This document shows positions 9,215-17,692 of a stretch of DNA of 64,000 nt, in pieces. The notes under the pieces are model-generated. The model ran no database searches. It was not told where the DNA came from and was given only the letters and a program-made list of their open reading frames with translations. How positions within the stretch are numbered: the first letter of the stretch is position 1; each line of letters starts with the position of its first letter. Both the position numbers and the translations under genes were made by a program. This DNA comes from Rhodobacter sp. (GTDB lineage Bacteria > Pseudomonadota > Alphaproteobacteria > Rhodobacterales > Rhodobacteraceae). Where the stretch lies: the NCBI GenBank assembly GCA_020637555.1, contig JACKKF010000010.1, forward strand, positions 1 to 64,000, written 5' to 3'.

Positions 9215-10810
9215 ATGAACGGGACAGGATACACGGGCGACGACTGGCCCGCGCAAACCGAGCAACGCGTGTCTGCGCAGATCGTCACGCCTGACCTGGC
9301 CCCCCTGCCCCGCGCGCCCATGGCCCAGGATCCGGTGCGTGTCGTCGAACCGATGGCGATCGTCTGGCAAGGCGTGGAAATGCGCACGACACATTGGAGC
9401 GTGCACGGTTTCACGCTCGAGGCCCCGATTCCCCGCGTTCTGGCCCCGGGCGTCGGCCGTGTGTTCGACCTGACGGTCCTGATCGGCAGCGGCGCGACCC
9501 GCATCGAAATGCGCGTTCAGGCGCGTGCCGACGGAAACGAGGGTGCACAACAGACCAGCTATGTCTTTGTGGACCTCGACCGTGCCCAGGCCGAGGTTCT
9601 TCACCGCATTGTCGATCACGTCGTGGCGCACAAGGCGATGAGCCTCACCCAACTGCTGAACGAAACCGAACAGACCCGCGTCGCCCGCGTCCAGACCGGC
9701 GAGCGTATGCGCAACTTCCGCACCGGGTTTCAATTGTCGCTGGCCGGCGTCGCCCTGGCGGCCGCCGGGGCTGTTACCTACAACCACATGGCTACGGTCA
9801 AGGCGCGCTATGCCGCCGTGACGGCAGGCGCGACCGCGATCTCGGTCCCGGTGGCAGGCACGGTATCGCAGATCAATGTGGCCCCGGGGCAGCGGATCTC
9901 GGTGGGCGACATTCTGGGCTATGTGCGCCCGTCAGGGGGCGACACCCGCGCCGAGGGAATGGCCGACCGCCGCCGCACGCTGGAAGCCGAACGCGCGGAA
10001 CTGATGTCGCGCCGCAATGCCATGGCGCAGCTGTCCACAGTGGCGATGCAGGGTCTCGATGCTGATCGCACCCGCCTGACCGAATCGCTGCATCTGGCCG
10101 AACGCCGGCTGGGTATCGAACGCGCGACCCTGGCCACCCTGCGCGCCAGCGGTCTGCCGACCGCCGCCCGCCAGCGCGAACGCGCGGCCCAGCAAGCCGT
10201 GGTCTTGCAGGCACAATCCGACGTGCTCGAGGCGCAGTCGCGTCTGGATGCCCTGGCCCAGGCAGCCGTCCTGACACCGATGGGCGTGACGCAGGGCGAC
10301 CTGCGCGGCACCACGCCGACGCTGGAAACCGTGGACCTGCGGATCGCCGCCCTGGATCAGGAGCTGGCCGGCATGGCCGGCACCGGCACCGATCCGGCGC
10401 TTGGCGCGCCGATCGTTTCGCCCTGCGATTGCACCGTTCAGGACATCGAGCGCCGTCCCGGGGAATGGGCCGCGCCCGCCGATACCGTCGCCGTTCTGGT
10501 GGGGGCCGAGGCGCCGACCGTCCACGCGCTGATCCTTGGCGAGACCGCGCGCGGAATTTCGATCGGCGACCCGGCCCGGGTGGAACTGGCCGACGGCACC
10601 AGCGTGAACGGACATGTCGCGCGGTTGAACTACAGCGCGCATTGGCCGGGCTACACCGGACTTCAGGACAACGTCTTTGCGGCCGACCGCTATGCGCGGG
10701 TGGAAATCACTCCCGACCAGCCGCTGCATGCGCCGGTGGGCATGGTCGCGAATGTGCAGGTCATCACCAGCAGCCTCTGGGCTTCGCTGCGCGCGACGGT
10801 GGGTGTGTGA
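9215..10810 (+). CDS. Alg44-like PilZ/HlyD-type polysaccharide synthase subunit
   Basis: A 531-residue protein with the layout of Alg44: an N-terminal cytosolic domain (about 1-165), one membrane segment (about 172-192, FQLSLAGVALAAAGAVTYNH), and a periplasmic HlyD/biotinyl-lipoyl region with a coiled coil (about 250-350) and a second lipoyl half. In Pseudomonas, Alg44 binds c-di-GMP and activates Alg8. The N-domain shows the PilZ SxxG motif (WSVHGF), but I cannot find a clean RxxxR motif before it, so c-di-GMP binding is uncertain. I chose the ATG preceded by GGAG rather than a TTG 18 bp upstream. It overlaps the glycosyltransferase start by one base, fitting a two-subunit synthase. Confidence 0.8.
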   Translation: MNGTGYTGDDWPAQTEQRVSAQIVTPDLAPLPRAPMAQDPVRVVEPMAIVWQGVEMRTTHWSVHGFTLEAPIPRVLAPGVGRVFDLTVLIGSGATRIEMRVQARADGNEGAQQTSYVFVDLDRAQAEVLHRIVDHVVAHKAMSLTQLLNETEQTRVARVQTGERMRNFRTGFQLSLAGVALAAAGAVTYNHMATVKARYAAVTAGATAISVPVAGTVSQINVAPGQRISVGDILGYVRPSGGDTRAEGMADRRRTLEAERAELMSRRNAMAQLSTVAMQGLDADRTRLTESLHLAERRLGIERATLATLRASGLPTAARQRERAAQQAVVLQAQSDVLEAQSRLDALAQAAVLTPMGVTQGDLRGTTPTLETVDLRIAALDQELAGMAGTGTDPALGAPIVSPCDCTVQDIERRPGEWAAPADTVAVLVGAEAPTVHALILGETARGISIGDPARVELADGTSVNGHVARLNYSAHWPGYTGLQDNVFAADRYARVEITPDQPLHAPVGMVANVQVITSSLWASLRATVGV

Positions 10811-12378
10811 TGGCAGCCGCATCTCCGCATCTGAAATACTCGCCCACGTCGAGCTATGTCATCGCCGGTGTTCTCTGGGGATGCCTGATCGTCATGCTGT
10901 TCGATCTGGTCCCGGCGCGCGTGCTGACACCGGGCGACGCAGCCTTCATGGCGTCGATGGGGCTGATCGGCACATGGCGCTGGCTGTGGGGCGGGTTTCA
11001 CCTGCTGCGCGCCTGGAGCTTCACGCGCAACGTGTTTCCTGCCATTCGCCGCGATGCCGAGGCCCACGCCCCCGCCAATGGCCGCCACGTCGCCGTGGTG
11101 TGCCTGAGCTGGAAGATGGGCGACGAAATGAACGCCGCCGTCTATGGCAACCTGTTTCGCGACATACTGGACTACAGCGGGCATGGCACCGTGATCGCGG
11201 CCGTGTCCTCGCGCGAGGACATGGCGCTGATCGCGCATGTCCACGGGTCCATTCCCGGCACTGAACACATCCGCCTGGCCTTTACGCTGCAGGACGGCAC
11301 GGGCAAGCGGTCGGCCATGGCCGATGCGCTGGCCCGGTTGCGCGACATGGGCGTGCCGACCGATTGCCCGGCGATCCTGATGGACGGCGACACGTTGGTG
11401 CGTCCGGGCACGATCCGGGCGACGGCGCCGATCCTGCTTCACCAGCCGCGCGTCGGCGCGCTGACGCTGGACAACACGCCCCTGGTCGCGGGCAGCACGC
11501 TGGCGCGCGAATGGTATCGCCTGCGCATGGCACAGCGGCAGGTCTACATGTCGTCGATGGCCTTGAGCAACCGCGTGCTGGTTCTGACCGGCCGCTGGTC
11601 GATGTTCCGCAGTCAGATCGTGACCGATCCGAACTTTGCCGCGAACCTGCTGGAGGACGTGATCCACCACCCCCGGCTGGGCCGCATCGTCATGCTGACG
11701 GGTGACGACAAGTCGACCTGGCGCTGGGTGGTCGAACAGGGCTGGGATGTCACCTATGTGCCGGATGTCGTGATCTACTGCCTTGAATCGCTGCCGGGGA
11801 AAGGGTTCGTGCGCGACACCTTCGGTCTGCAACGCCGCTGGTTCGGCAACATGACCCGCGGTGGCTTCAAGGCGCTGAAACTGGGGCCCAAACGTCTGGG
11901 CCTGTTCACCTGGCTGGCGCTGATGGATCAAAAGGCGTCGATGTGGACCCCGCTGTTCGGCGTGGTGTTCTTCGGGGCGGCCGCGATCCTGCACGATCCC
12001 TATTTCCTGCTGGTCTATCTGCTGTGGGTTGCGTTGACGCGCACCGTGCACTCGGGCCTGGTTGGCGTGATCTCGAAACGGTGGCACCCGATCTTCCCGC
12101 TGTTGACCTATTACGGCCAGATCGGCGGCGCCGCGATCAAGATCTTTGTGTCGCACAACCCGAACGTGCAGAAATGGACCCGCCAGAACACCGGCAGCGG
12201 CAAGGCCGATGCCAATGCGATGGCCGCACGCCCGCGCACCGACTCGAAAGTGATGCTGCTGGCCTCGGTCGTGGCCTTCGTTTCGATCGTTCTCATCATC
12301 TCGAATGTCAACTCCAACTCGGCACGGTTCGACCTGCGGGTCGAAGACATCGCCGCGGAGATCATCAATGGTTACTGA
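10810..12378 (+). CDS. Alg8-like family 2 glycosyltransferase (polysaccharide synthase)
   Basis: A 522-residue inner-membrane processive GT2 enzyme. Two N-terminal membrane segments (about 15-65) precede a cytosolic GT-A domain with TGKR, the nucleotide-sugar/metal motif DGDT, TGDDKS and RWFGN, followed by C-terminal membrane helices. These blocks, and the long stretch EWYRLRMAQRQVYMSSMALS, closely match what I remember of Pseudomonas Alg8, the alginate polymerase. The first base of the ATG overlaps the Alg44-like stop. Unlike alginate loci, no GDP-mannose dehydrogenase is present; UDP-glucose dehydrogenase follows instead, so the donor is more likely UDP-glucuronate. The long frame extending upstream lies inside the preceding gene. 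Confidence 0.88.
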   Translation: MAAASPHLKYSPTSSYVIAGVLWGCLIVMLFDLVPARVLTPGDAAFMASMGLIGTWRWLWGGFHLLRAWSFTRNVFPAIRRDAEAHAPANGRHVAVVCLSWKMGDEMNAAVYGNLFRDILDYSGHGTVIAAVSSREDMALIAHVHGSIPGTEHIRLAFTLQDGTGKRSAMADALARLRDMGVPTDCPAILMDGDTLVRPGTIRATAPILLHQPRVGALTLDNTPLVAGSTLAREWYRLRMAQRQVYMSSMALSNRVLVLTGRWSMFRSQIVTDPNFAANLLEDVIHHPRLGRIVMLTGDDKSTWRWVVEQGWDVTYVPDVVIYCLESLPGKGFVRDTFGLQRRWFGNMTRGGFKALKLGPKRLGLFTWLALMDQKASMWTPLFGVVFFGAAAILHDPYFLLVYLLWVALTRTVHSGLVGVISKRWHPIFPLLTYYGQIGGAAIKIFVSHNPNVQKWTRQNTGSGKADANAMAARPRTDSKVMLLASVVAFVSIVLIISNVNSNSARFDLRVEDIAAEIINGY

Positions 12379-12400
12379 CTGTTCACCGGAGCCCATCGCC

Positions 12401-13459
12401 ATGCACCCGACCCGCATTCTGCACCGCCCTGCCCTTCTGTTGCTGGCGTCGGCACTTGCGCTTGCCGCCTGCGGCAGTGCACGGACGGAACCGGCGACCA
12501 TGCTCAACACCTCGGCCGAGTATGATGCGGCGCAGATCGACGGTGCGCGCCCGGTCGAGATGATCGCCATCACCCAGGCGAACGTGGCGCAATACGCCAT
12601 GCCCGCCGGCGCAACGCCGGGCTGGACCTATCGCCTGGGTATCGGCGATGTCGTGCAGCTCTTCGTGGTGGATGAACCCGAAATGACCGTGCCCGGCGGA
12701 GCCGAGGCCGGCTATCTGGTCGAAGCCGACGGCATGATCCAGTTGCCGTTCCTGGGCCGCGTGCCCGCGAACAACCAGACCCTGCCCGCGCTGCGCGCCG
12801 AGATCGCCCAACGGCTGACGCAGTATATCGCGCGTCCGCAGGTCGATGTGCGCGTCACCGGTTTCAATGCACGGCATGTCGCGGTCGTGGGCGATGTCGC
12901 GCGTCCCAGCCGGCAGTCGCTGACGACAACCCCGTTGACCGTGATCGACGCGATCAACGCCGCGGGCGGTTTCGCCCAGGGCCGCGAGAATGCGGGCGTG
13001 ACCATCATCCGCAACGGCGTCGAGCAGAGCGTGGACATGCGCGGCTTCATGACCCGTGGCCTGCCGACCCCGGTGCTGCAGGATGGCGATGTGCTGCGCG
13101 TGGGTGGCTGGGCGGCCCGCAGCGCCGATCCGGTGCCGACGCGCACCGTGCGCCTGTATCGTGGTGACAGCCGGGCCGATACGATCGCGTTGGGCCCCAC
13201 CCCGACAAGCCTGGCACAGATCGTGCGGACTGGCGGAATGCCCGCACCCGGACAGGGCGTCTATGTGCTGCGTCGAGCGGCCGGCAGCCGGGTTCAGGCG
13301 CTGACACTCGATGCCGGCGGCGCGCTGGATCCCGCGCTCGGTGGTCAACTGATGCTGCAACCCGGCGATTCGGTCGTCATCACGACGGCACGGACCGGGC
13401 TGGACCCCGCGCAGCAGATCAACACCCTGATGCCGGCGCTGCGCGCCATGGCGATGTGA
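12401..13459 (+). CDS. Outer-membrane polysaccharide export lipoprotein (Wza/OPX family)
   Basis: A 352-residue lipoprotein. The signal peptide ends in a lipobox LALAAC, with Cys24 as the lipidation site when the ATG at 12401 is used; an in-frame ATG 33 bp upstream would spoil the signal sequence. A Poly_export domain (YRLGIGDVVQLFV...) is followed by SLBB-type segments (HVAVVGDVARPSRQ..., TVIDAINAAGG). OPX proteins form the outer-membrane exit for capsular and exopolysaccharides. Alginate systems use AlgE/AlgK instead, so this locus is a hybrid of an Alg8/Alg44-type synthase and a Wza-type exit. No Wzc-type kinase is nearby. Confidence 0.88.
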   Translation: MHPTRILHRPALLLLASALALAACGSARTEPATMLNTSAEYDAAQIDGARPVEMIAITQANVAQYAMPAGATPGWTYRLGIGDVVQLFVVDEPEMTVPGGAEAGYLVEADGMIQLPFLGRVPANNQTLPALRAEIAQRLTQYIARPQVDVRVTGFNARHVAVVGDVARPSRQSLTTTPLTVIDAINAAGGFAQGRENAGVTIIRNGVEQSVDMRGFMTRGLPTPVLQDGDVLRVGGWAARSADPVPTRTVRLYRGDSRADTIALGPTPTSLAQIVRTGGMPAPGQGVYVLRRAAGSRVQALTLDAGGALDPALGGQLMLQPGDSVVITTARTGLDPAQQINTLMPALRAMAM

Positions 13460-13479
13460 TTGTCAGAGGAACCCGTGTC

Positions 13480-14646
13480 ATGAAAATCACCGTTGCAGGA
13501 CTGGGCTATGTCGGACTCTCGAACGCGATCCTGTTGTCGCGTCAGCACGAGGTCACGGCCATCGACATCACCGAAGCACGGGTGCGCGACGTCAACGCGG
13601 GCCGCTCGCCGATCGTCGATCGCGAATGCAGCGACTACCTGGCCAGCGGCTCGCTGACCCTGCGGGCGACCGTCGACCCCGAGGTCGCCTATGCTGGGGC
13701 CGAGGTGGTCATCATCGCCACGCCGACGAACTATGATGCCGAAACCCACGCCTTTGACACATCCAGCATCGAATCGGTGATCGACGCCGTGACGGCGATC
13801 AACCCCGATGCGCTGATGGTCATCAAATCGACCGTCCCGGTTGGCTATGTGGCCGGGCTCAAGGCGCGCACGGGCTGTAAGAATGTCCTCTTCTCGCCCG
13901 AGTTCCTGCGCGAGGGCCGGGCGCTCTATGACAACCTGCACCCGTCGCGCATCGTGGTCGGCGAGGTCAGCGCGCGCGGCGAACGCATCGCCGAGATGTT
14001 CCGCGCCGCCGCGATCAAGAAGGACGTTCCCGTGCTGCTGACCGACTCGACCGAGGCCGAGGCGATCAAGCTGTTCGCGAACACCTACCTGGCGCTGCGC
14101 GTGACCTTCTTCAACGAACTGGACACGATTGCCATGGCCAACGGCCTGGACGCCCGCGAGATGATCGAAACCCTGTGCGCCGACCCGCATGTGGGCAACC
14201 AGTACAACAACCCGTCCTTTGGCTATGGCGGGTATTGCCTGCCCAAAGATTCCAAGCAGTTGCTTGCCAATTTCGGCGCCGTTCCGCAGCAGATGATGCG
14301 CGCCATCGTCGAAGGCAACGATGCACGAAAGGCGGCGCTGGCCCGGGCGATCCTGGCGCGTCGGCCGCAGCGGGTCGGGGTTCATCGTCTCGTGATGAAA
14401 CAGGGTTCGGACAACTTCCGGCAAAGCGCCGTTCAGGACATCATCGCCCTGCTTGAAGACGCGGGCGTCGAGATGGTGATCTATGAACCGGCCTGGACCG
14501 AGGACAGCGTTCTGGGCCACCGCGTCGAACGCGACCTGGGCCGTTTTGGCGACGCCTGTGATCTGATCATCGCGAACCGCATGACCCCCGATCTTGCCCC
14601 CTTCGGCGCCAAGGTCTTTACCCGCGACCTGTTCGGCCAGAACTGA
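13480..14646 (+). CDS. ugd: UDP-glucose 6-dehydrogenase
   Basis: A 388-residue enzyme that oxidises UDP-glucose twice to UDP-glucuronate with NAD. Length and sequence match the short enterobacterial Ugd type: N-terminal GLGYVGL Rossmann motif, KSTVPVG, FSPEFLREG, KLFANTYLALR, the catalytic Cys253 in GYGGYCLPKD, and the C-terminal VFTRDLFG-like end. The ATG with an upstream AGAGGA was preferred over an in-frame ATT/ATG-free extension 24 bp earlier. Placed directly after the export lipoprotein, it should supply the activated sugar for the Alg8-like synthase. It is clearly not AlgD, which is longer and carries a different C-terminus. Confidence 0.93.
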   Translation: MKITVAGLGYVGLSNAILLSRQHEVTAIDITEARVRDVNAGRSPIVDRECSDYLASGSLTLRATVDPEVAYAGAEVVIIATPTNYDAETHAFDTSSIESVIDAVTAINPDALMVIKSTVPVGYVAGLKARTGCKNVLFSPEFLREGRALYDNLHPSRIVVGEVSARGERIAEMFRAAAIKKDVPVLLTDSTEAEAIKLFANTYLALRVTFFNELDTIAMANGLDAREMIETLCADPHVGNQYNNPSFGYGGYCLPKDSKQLLANFGAVPQQMMRAIVEGNDARKAALARAILARRPQRVGVHRLVMKQGSDNFRQSAVQDIIALLEDAGVEMVIYEPAWTEDSVLGHRVERDLGRFGDACDLIIANRMTPDLAPFGAKVFTRDLFGQN

Positions 14647-14682
14647 GACCGCGCCTCGGCGCGCACACAAAGGACACCCATC

Positions 14683-15804
14683 ATGCGCATTGCAATCTTT
14701 GGCCTTGGACATGTGGCGCTTGGCGACGCGCTCGCGCTGGCACGCACGCATTCCGTGGTGATGACGGGGCCGGTTGCCAGCCGGGTCGCGGCGATCAACG
14801 AAGCGGCCTATCCGATCGAAGACCCGGGCCTGGGTGCGTATCTTGAACGCTGGTCACTGGATCTGCGGGCGACCTCGGATGCGACCGAGGCCCTGCACGA
14901 GGCCGATATGGTGTTGATCGCCACGCCGCTGCCGCATTGCCCGGAAACCGGCGGTTTTCTGACCGGCGAGCTTGACACGGCGATTGCCTGCGCCGTGTCG
15001 CAGCGCCCCGGGGTGCCGGTTGTCATCCGGTCCGCGGTGCCGGTCGGCCATACGCGCGTGATGCGCGACCGTCTGAACGCGCCCGCGCTTTATTATGCGC
15101 CCGAATTTCAGCGCGAAAGCCATGCGCTGACGGATAGCCTGCATCCCGCGCAGATCGTCGTGGGCGACCGGGGTGCGGCAGGCCGCATGATTGCCGAAAC
15201 CCTCAAGGATGCTGCGCTGTCCGATGTGCCCGTCCGCTGCATCGGCGAGGCCGAGGCCGAGGCCGTCAAGCATTTCTCGCAGGCCTATCTGGCCGCGCGG
15301 GTCGCCTATTTCAACGAACTGGACAGCTACGCGCTGATGCATGACCTGAATGCCCGCCAGGTGATCGACGGCGTGTGCCTGGACCCTCGGATCGGACGCG
15401 GGGCGAACAACCCCTGTTTCGGCTTTGGCGGCCAGCGCCTTCCGCGCAGCACCGAACATCTGACCGACGCCTTCGGGGAAACCTCGGGCGCACGGGTCCT
15501 GCCCCGCCTGATCGAGGCCAACGCAGCCCGACTCGACGTGCTGGTCGCAAAGGTGACCGAACGCGGCGCCGCGCGCGTGGGCGTTGTCCGGTCCGGCGGG
15601 CAAGCGGCCTTTGACACGCTGGCCGAACTGACGGCGCGCATCGCCGACACCGGCACCCGCATCGCCGTCTTTGACGGTCCCGAGGACAGCGCCGACTTCG
15701 CCCGGTTTGCCGAGGACTGCGATCTGGTTGTTGCGCAGCGCATGTCGCCGGCGCTGGCCGCGCTCTCGGACAAGCTGTTCTGCCGCGATCACTACATGCA
15801 CTGA
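14683..15804 (+). CDS. Degenerate UDP-glucose dehydrogenase paralogue, probably inactive
   Basis: A 373-residue full-length relative of Ugd that follows the active copy by 36 bp. The fold-defining blocks align throughout (RSAVPVGH, YAPEFQRES, KHFSQAYLAAR, DPRIGRGANNP), but key residues are changed: the catalytic Cys is Arg252 (GFGGQRLPRS in place of GYGGYCLPKD), the Lys and Asp after it are Arg and Ser, the catalytic Asn of the FANTY motif is Gln, and the third glycine of the Rossmann motif is Ala (GLGHVAL). The frame is intact with no stop, so it is not a decaying pseudogene by appearance. A regulatory, scaffolding or altered-specificity role is possible. Confidence 0.85.
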   Translation: MRIAIFGLGHVALGDALALARTHSVVMTGPVASRVAAINEAAYPIEDPGLGAYLERWSLDLRATSDATEALHEADMVLIATPLPHCPETGGFLTGELDTAIACAVSQRPGVPVVIRSAVPVGHTRVMRDRLNAPALYYAPEFQRESHALTDSLHPAQIVVGDRGAAGRMIAETLKDAALSDVPVRCIGEAEAEAVKHFSQAYLAARVAYFNELDSYALMHDLNARQVIDGVCLDPRIGRGANNPCFGFGGQRLPRSTEHLTDAFGETSGARVLPRLIEANAARLDVLVAKVTERGAARVGVVRSGGQAAFDTLAELTARIADTGTRIAVFDGPEDSADFARFAEDCDLVVAQRMSPALAALSDKLFCRDHYMH

Positions 15805-15807
15805 CGC

Positions 15808-16569
15808 CTAGTCGACGGGATTGGACGCATCGACCCGCACGGACTGCCGTGTGGGTCCGACGCGCACTTCGTCGAACCAGGCGATCTGGGTGGCCATCGG
15901 CCCGCCATGCCGGCTGACAAAGCTGCGATAGAGACCATATTTCAGATAGTAGATGTCTGGCAGGGGCGCAGCCCAGCCGGTGACGACCGCCCGCTCCTGC
16001 CCGTCGATCCAGATCGTCAACCTGGGTTCACGGTTGTCGAAACCGATGGCCAGATCGTGCCAGCCGCCCCGCATGGCGGCCAGGCGCATCAGGTTGCGGT
16101 GGATATTCGGCGCATCCGGCACATGCACGGTCACGCTCAACCAGTCGCCGCGGGCCTCGATCTGCATCACCGGGGGGTGCGAAACCCGCCCGCCTGCGCG
16201 ACGTTCCGGACCGCCGCGCTGATGGATCTGGGCGAGTGTCGTGTTCACCTGATCCGAGACCGGAAACCCCTGCGGCAGCAGCACCGAAAAGCCGAACCAG
16301 ATTTCCTGTCCGGGGGTCCATTCGAAATCGGGGCGGAACTCGGTCCTCTCGCGGTCGCGGGTGCAATCGTCGCCGCCGTTATTGGCGCCACAATCGCCCG
16401 CCCGCAATTCGAACCGCTGCGATTCCGCCCCCGCGCGCGTGGGCGAGGCGACAATGGCATAGCCCCAGGGCGTATCGGACAGACTGCGTGCGCCGGGTAA
16501 ACGCTGGGCCATGGACAGACCCGGCAACAGCGCGGCGCAAAGGGACAAGACAGCAAGACGACGGAACAT
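15808..16569 (-). CDS. Secreted polysaccharide lyase (heparin lyase I/glucuronan lyase-type fold)
   Basis: A 253-residue exported protein: signal peptide MFRRLAVLSLCAALLPGLSMA, then a beta-jelly-roll sequence with DRERTEFRP, WFGFSVLLPQGFP, QIHQRGG, DLAIGFDNREPRLTIWIDG and YLKYGLYRS. These blocks fit the Pfam 'polysaccharide lyase' family PF14099, which includes heparin lyase I and glucuronan lyase. I chose the ATG that opens the signal peptide; a longer frame upstream has no leader. It converges on the Ugd-like gene with a 3-bp gap, so it belongs physically to the locus and may trim or release the uronic-acid polymer, as AlgL does for alginate. Family assignment is from memory of motifs. Confidence 0.72.
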   Translation of the reverse strand: MFRRLAVLSLCAALLPGLSMAQRLPGARSLSDTPWGYAIVASPTRAGAESQRFELRAGDCGANNGGDDCTRDRERTEFRPDFEWTPGQEIWFGFSVLLPQGFPVSDQVNTTLAQIHQRGGPERRAGGRVSHPPVMQIEARGDWLSVTVHVPDAPNIHRNLMRLAAMRGGWHDLAIGFDNREPRLTIWIDGQERAVVTGWAAPLPDIYYLKYGLYRSFVSRHGGPMATQIAWFDEVRVGPTRQSVRVDASNPVD

Positions 16570-16748
16570 GCCCCCAACAGACACCGCCACCCCGCCCCGG
16601 GTCAAGGGCTTGCACCCTCGGGCGCAGGGGCGCGCCCTGCCCTGCGTATCGGGCCGGGATCGCAGGCGGCGCAAGGTTCGGATTGTCAAACGGAGTGGTA
16701 TGTAGAAAATTGGCAAAACTGCCTGTGCCATGAAAAGGTTCTATACCT
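16570..16748. other. Divergent intergenic region between lyase and LysR gene
   Basis: 179 bp without a gene. It contains GCAGGG-5 nt-CCCTGC (16624-16640) on the lyase side and an AT-richer stretch with GGCA-AAAC-TGCC (about 16713-16724) next to the LysR start, a plausible LysR-type control site for one or both divergent genes. Confidence 0.35.
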
Positions 16749-17663
16749 GTGGACCCGCGCCATCTGACCCAACTGGCGGTTATCGTCGAGCTCGGCTCGA
16801 TCAGTCGCGCGGCTGAACGGCTGAACCTGAGCCAGCCAACCCTGTCACGGTCGGTCAGGATCCTTGAGGAACGCGTCGGCTCCCCCTTGCTACGACGTGA
16901 GCGTCATGGCGTCACGCCCACCGCGATCGGGTTGCAACTGGCACAGGACGGACGCGCCATTCTGGACCATTCCCGCCACGCGCAGGTCGCAGCCCAGGTC
17001 TGGAAGCAGGGACTGCAGGGCGAATTGCGTTTGGGGGTCGAACCCTTGCTGGCGGCGGCAGGGATCGGGGATCTTCTGTCTCGATCCATCCTGGACAACT
17101 GGCCCTATTCCTTGTCGGTGGTGGCTGCGCCGGCGGCGCGGTTGCTTGAGGATCTGTCACAGGGATGGCTGGATGTGGTCATCGCCCCGGCCAGGCCCGA
17201 GGGTTCCGACGCCCCCCTGATGCAAGAGGCGCTCTTTCCCGATCGGCTTTCGGTGTTCGCGGCCGCCAACGACCCGTTGCACGCCATTCCCGGGCCAAAG
17301 GACCCTGCCCTGCTGGCGGATCGGCACTGGATCGACGTGGCCGCGTTGTGGGACCTGTTCGGTTCGACCCGCGCCTTGCTGGACATCATTGGCTTGCCGC
17401 AGGTTGTTCCAAAGATACGCGTCGCCGCCGATGTCGCGATGTTGAGCCGCATCGTGACCCGTGTTCAGGGCTTGTGTTTTCTTCCCAGCGCCAGCGCCGC
17501 GTATTTGCAAGACCATCATGGATTGTGGCCGGTGCCGATCACCACGGCGCTGCAGAACCGTGACATGGCAGTCTGGAGTCTTCGCTCCAATGCCGGAACC
17601 CAAAGGCTCGTGCACTTCCGATCGCGGCTCGCGGCGTTTGTCAGCGGGCTGAACCTGACCTGA
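16749..17663 (+). CDS. LysR-family transcriptional regulator
   Basis: A 304-residue LysR regulator. The N-terminal winged HTH (LTQLAVIVELGSISRAAERL, LSQPTLSRSVRILEE) starts at residue 6, and a periplasmic-binding-like effector domain follows (GELRLGVEPLLAAAGIG). The start is GTG, the first codon that gives a normal N-terminus. It is divergent from the lyase and may control it or the polysaccharide operon; alternatively it targets genes elsewhere. The stop lies 12 bp before the first parS-like palindrome of the replication region, so this gene marks the junction between cargo and replicon backbone. Confidence 0.9.
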   Translation: MDPRHLTQLAVIVELGSISRAAERLNLSQPTLSRSVRILEERVGSPLLRRERHGVTPTAIGLQLAQDGRAILDHSRHAQVAAQVWKQGLQGELRLGVEPLLAAAGIGDLLSRSILDNWPYSLSVVAAPAARLLEDLSQGWLDVVIAPARPEGSDAPLMQEALFPDRLSVFAAANDPLHAIPGPKDPALLADRHWIDVAALWDLFGSTRALLDIIGLPQVVPKIRVAADVAMLSRIVTRVQGLCFLPSASAAYLQDHHGLWPVPITTALQNRDMAVWSLRSNAGTQRLVHFRSRLAAFVSGLNLT

Positions 17664-17675
17664 CCCAGACCGCCA

Positions 17676-17691
17676 GTTGTCCGCGGACAAC
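17676..17691. other. parS-like palindrome 1 (repABC centromere candidate)
   Basis: GTTGTCCGCGGACAAC is a perfect 16-bp palindrome located immediately after the repC stop. An identical copy lies in the 5' part of repC. RepB-binding sites of repABC plasmids are 14-16-bp palindromes found in or next to the operon, which is the basis for this call. Confidence 0.8.
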
Positions 17692-17692
17692 C

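Noticed and set aside
9215..14646. Classical alginate operon
   Set aside because: No AlgD, AlgE, AlgK, AlgG or AlgIJF counterpart; the dehydrogenase is the Ugd type.
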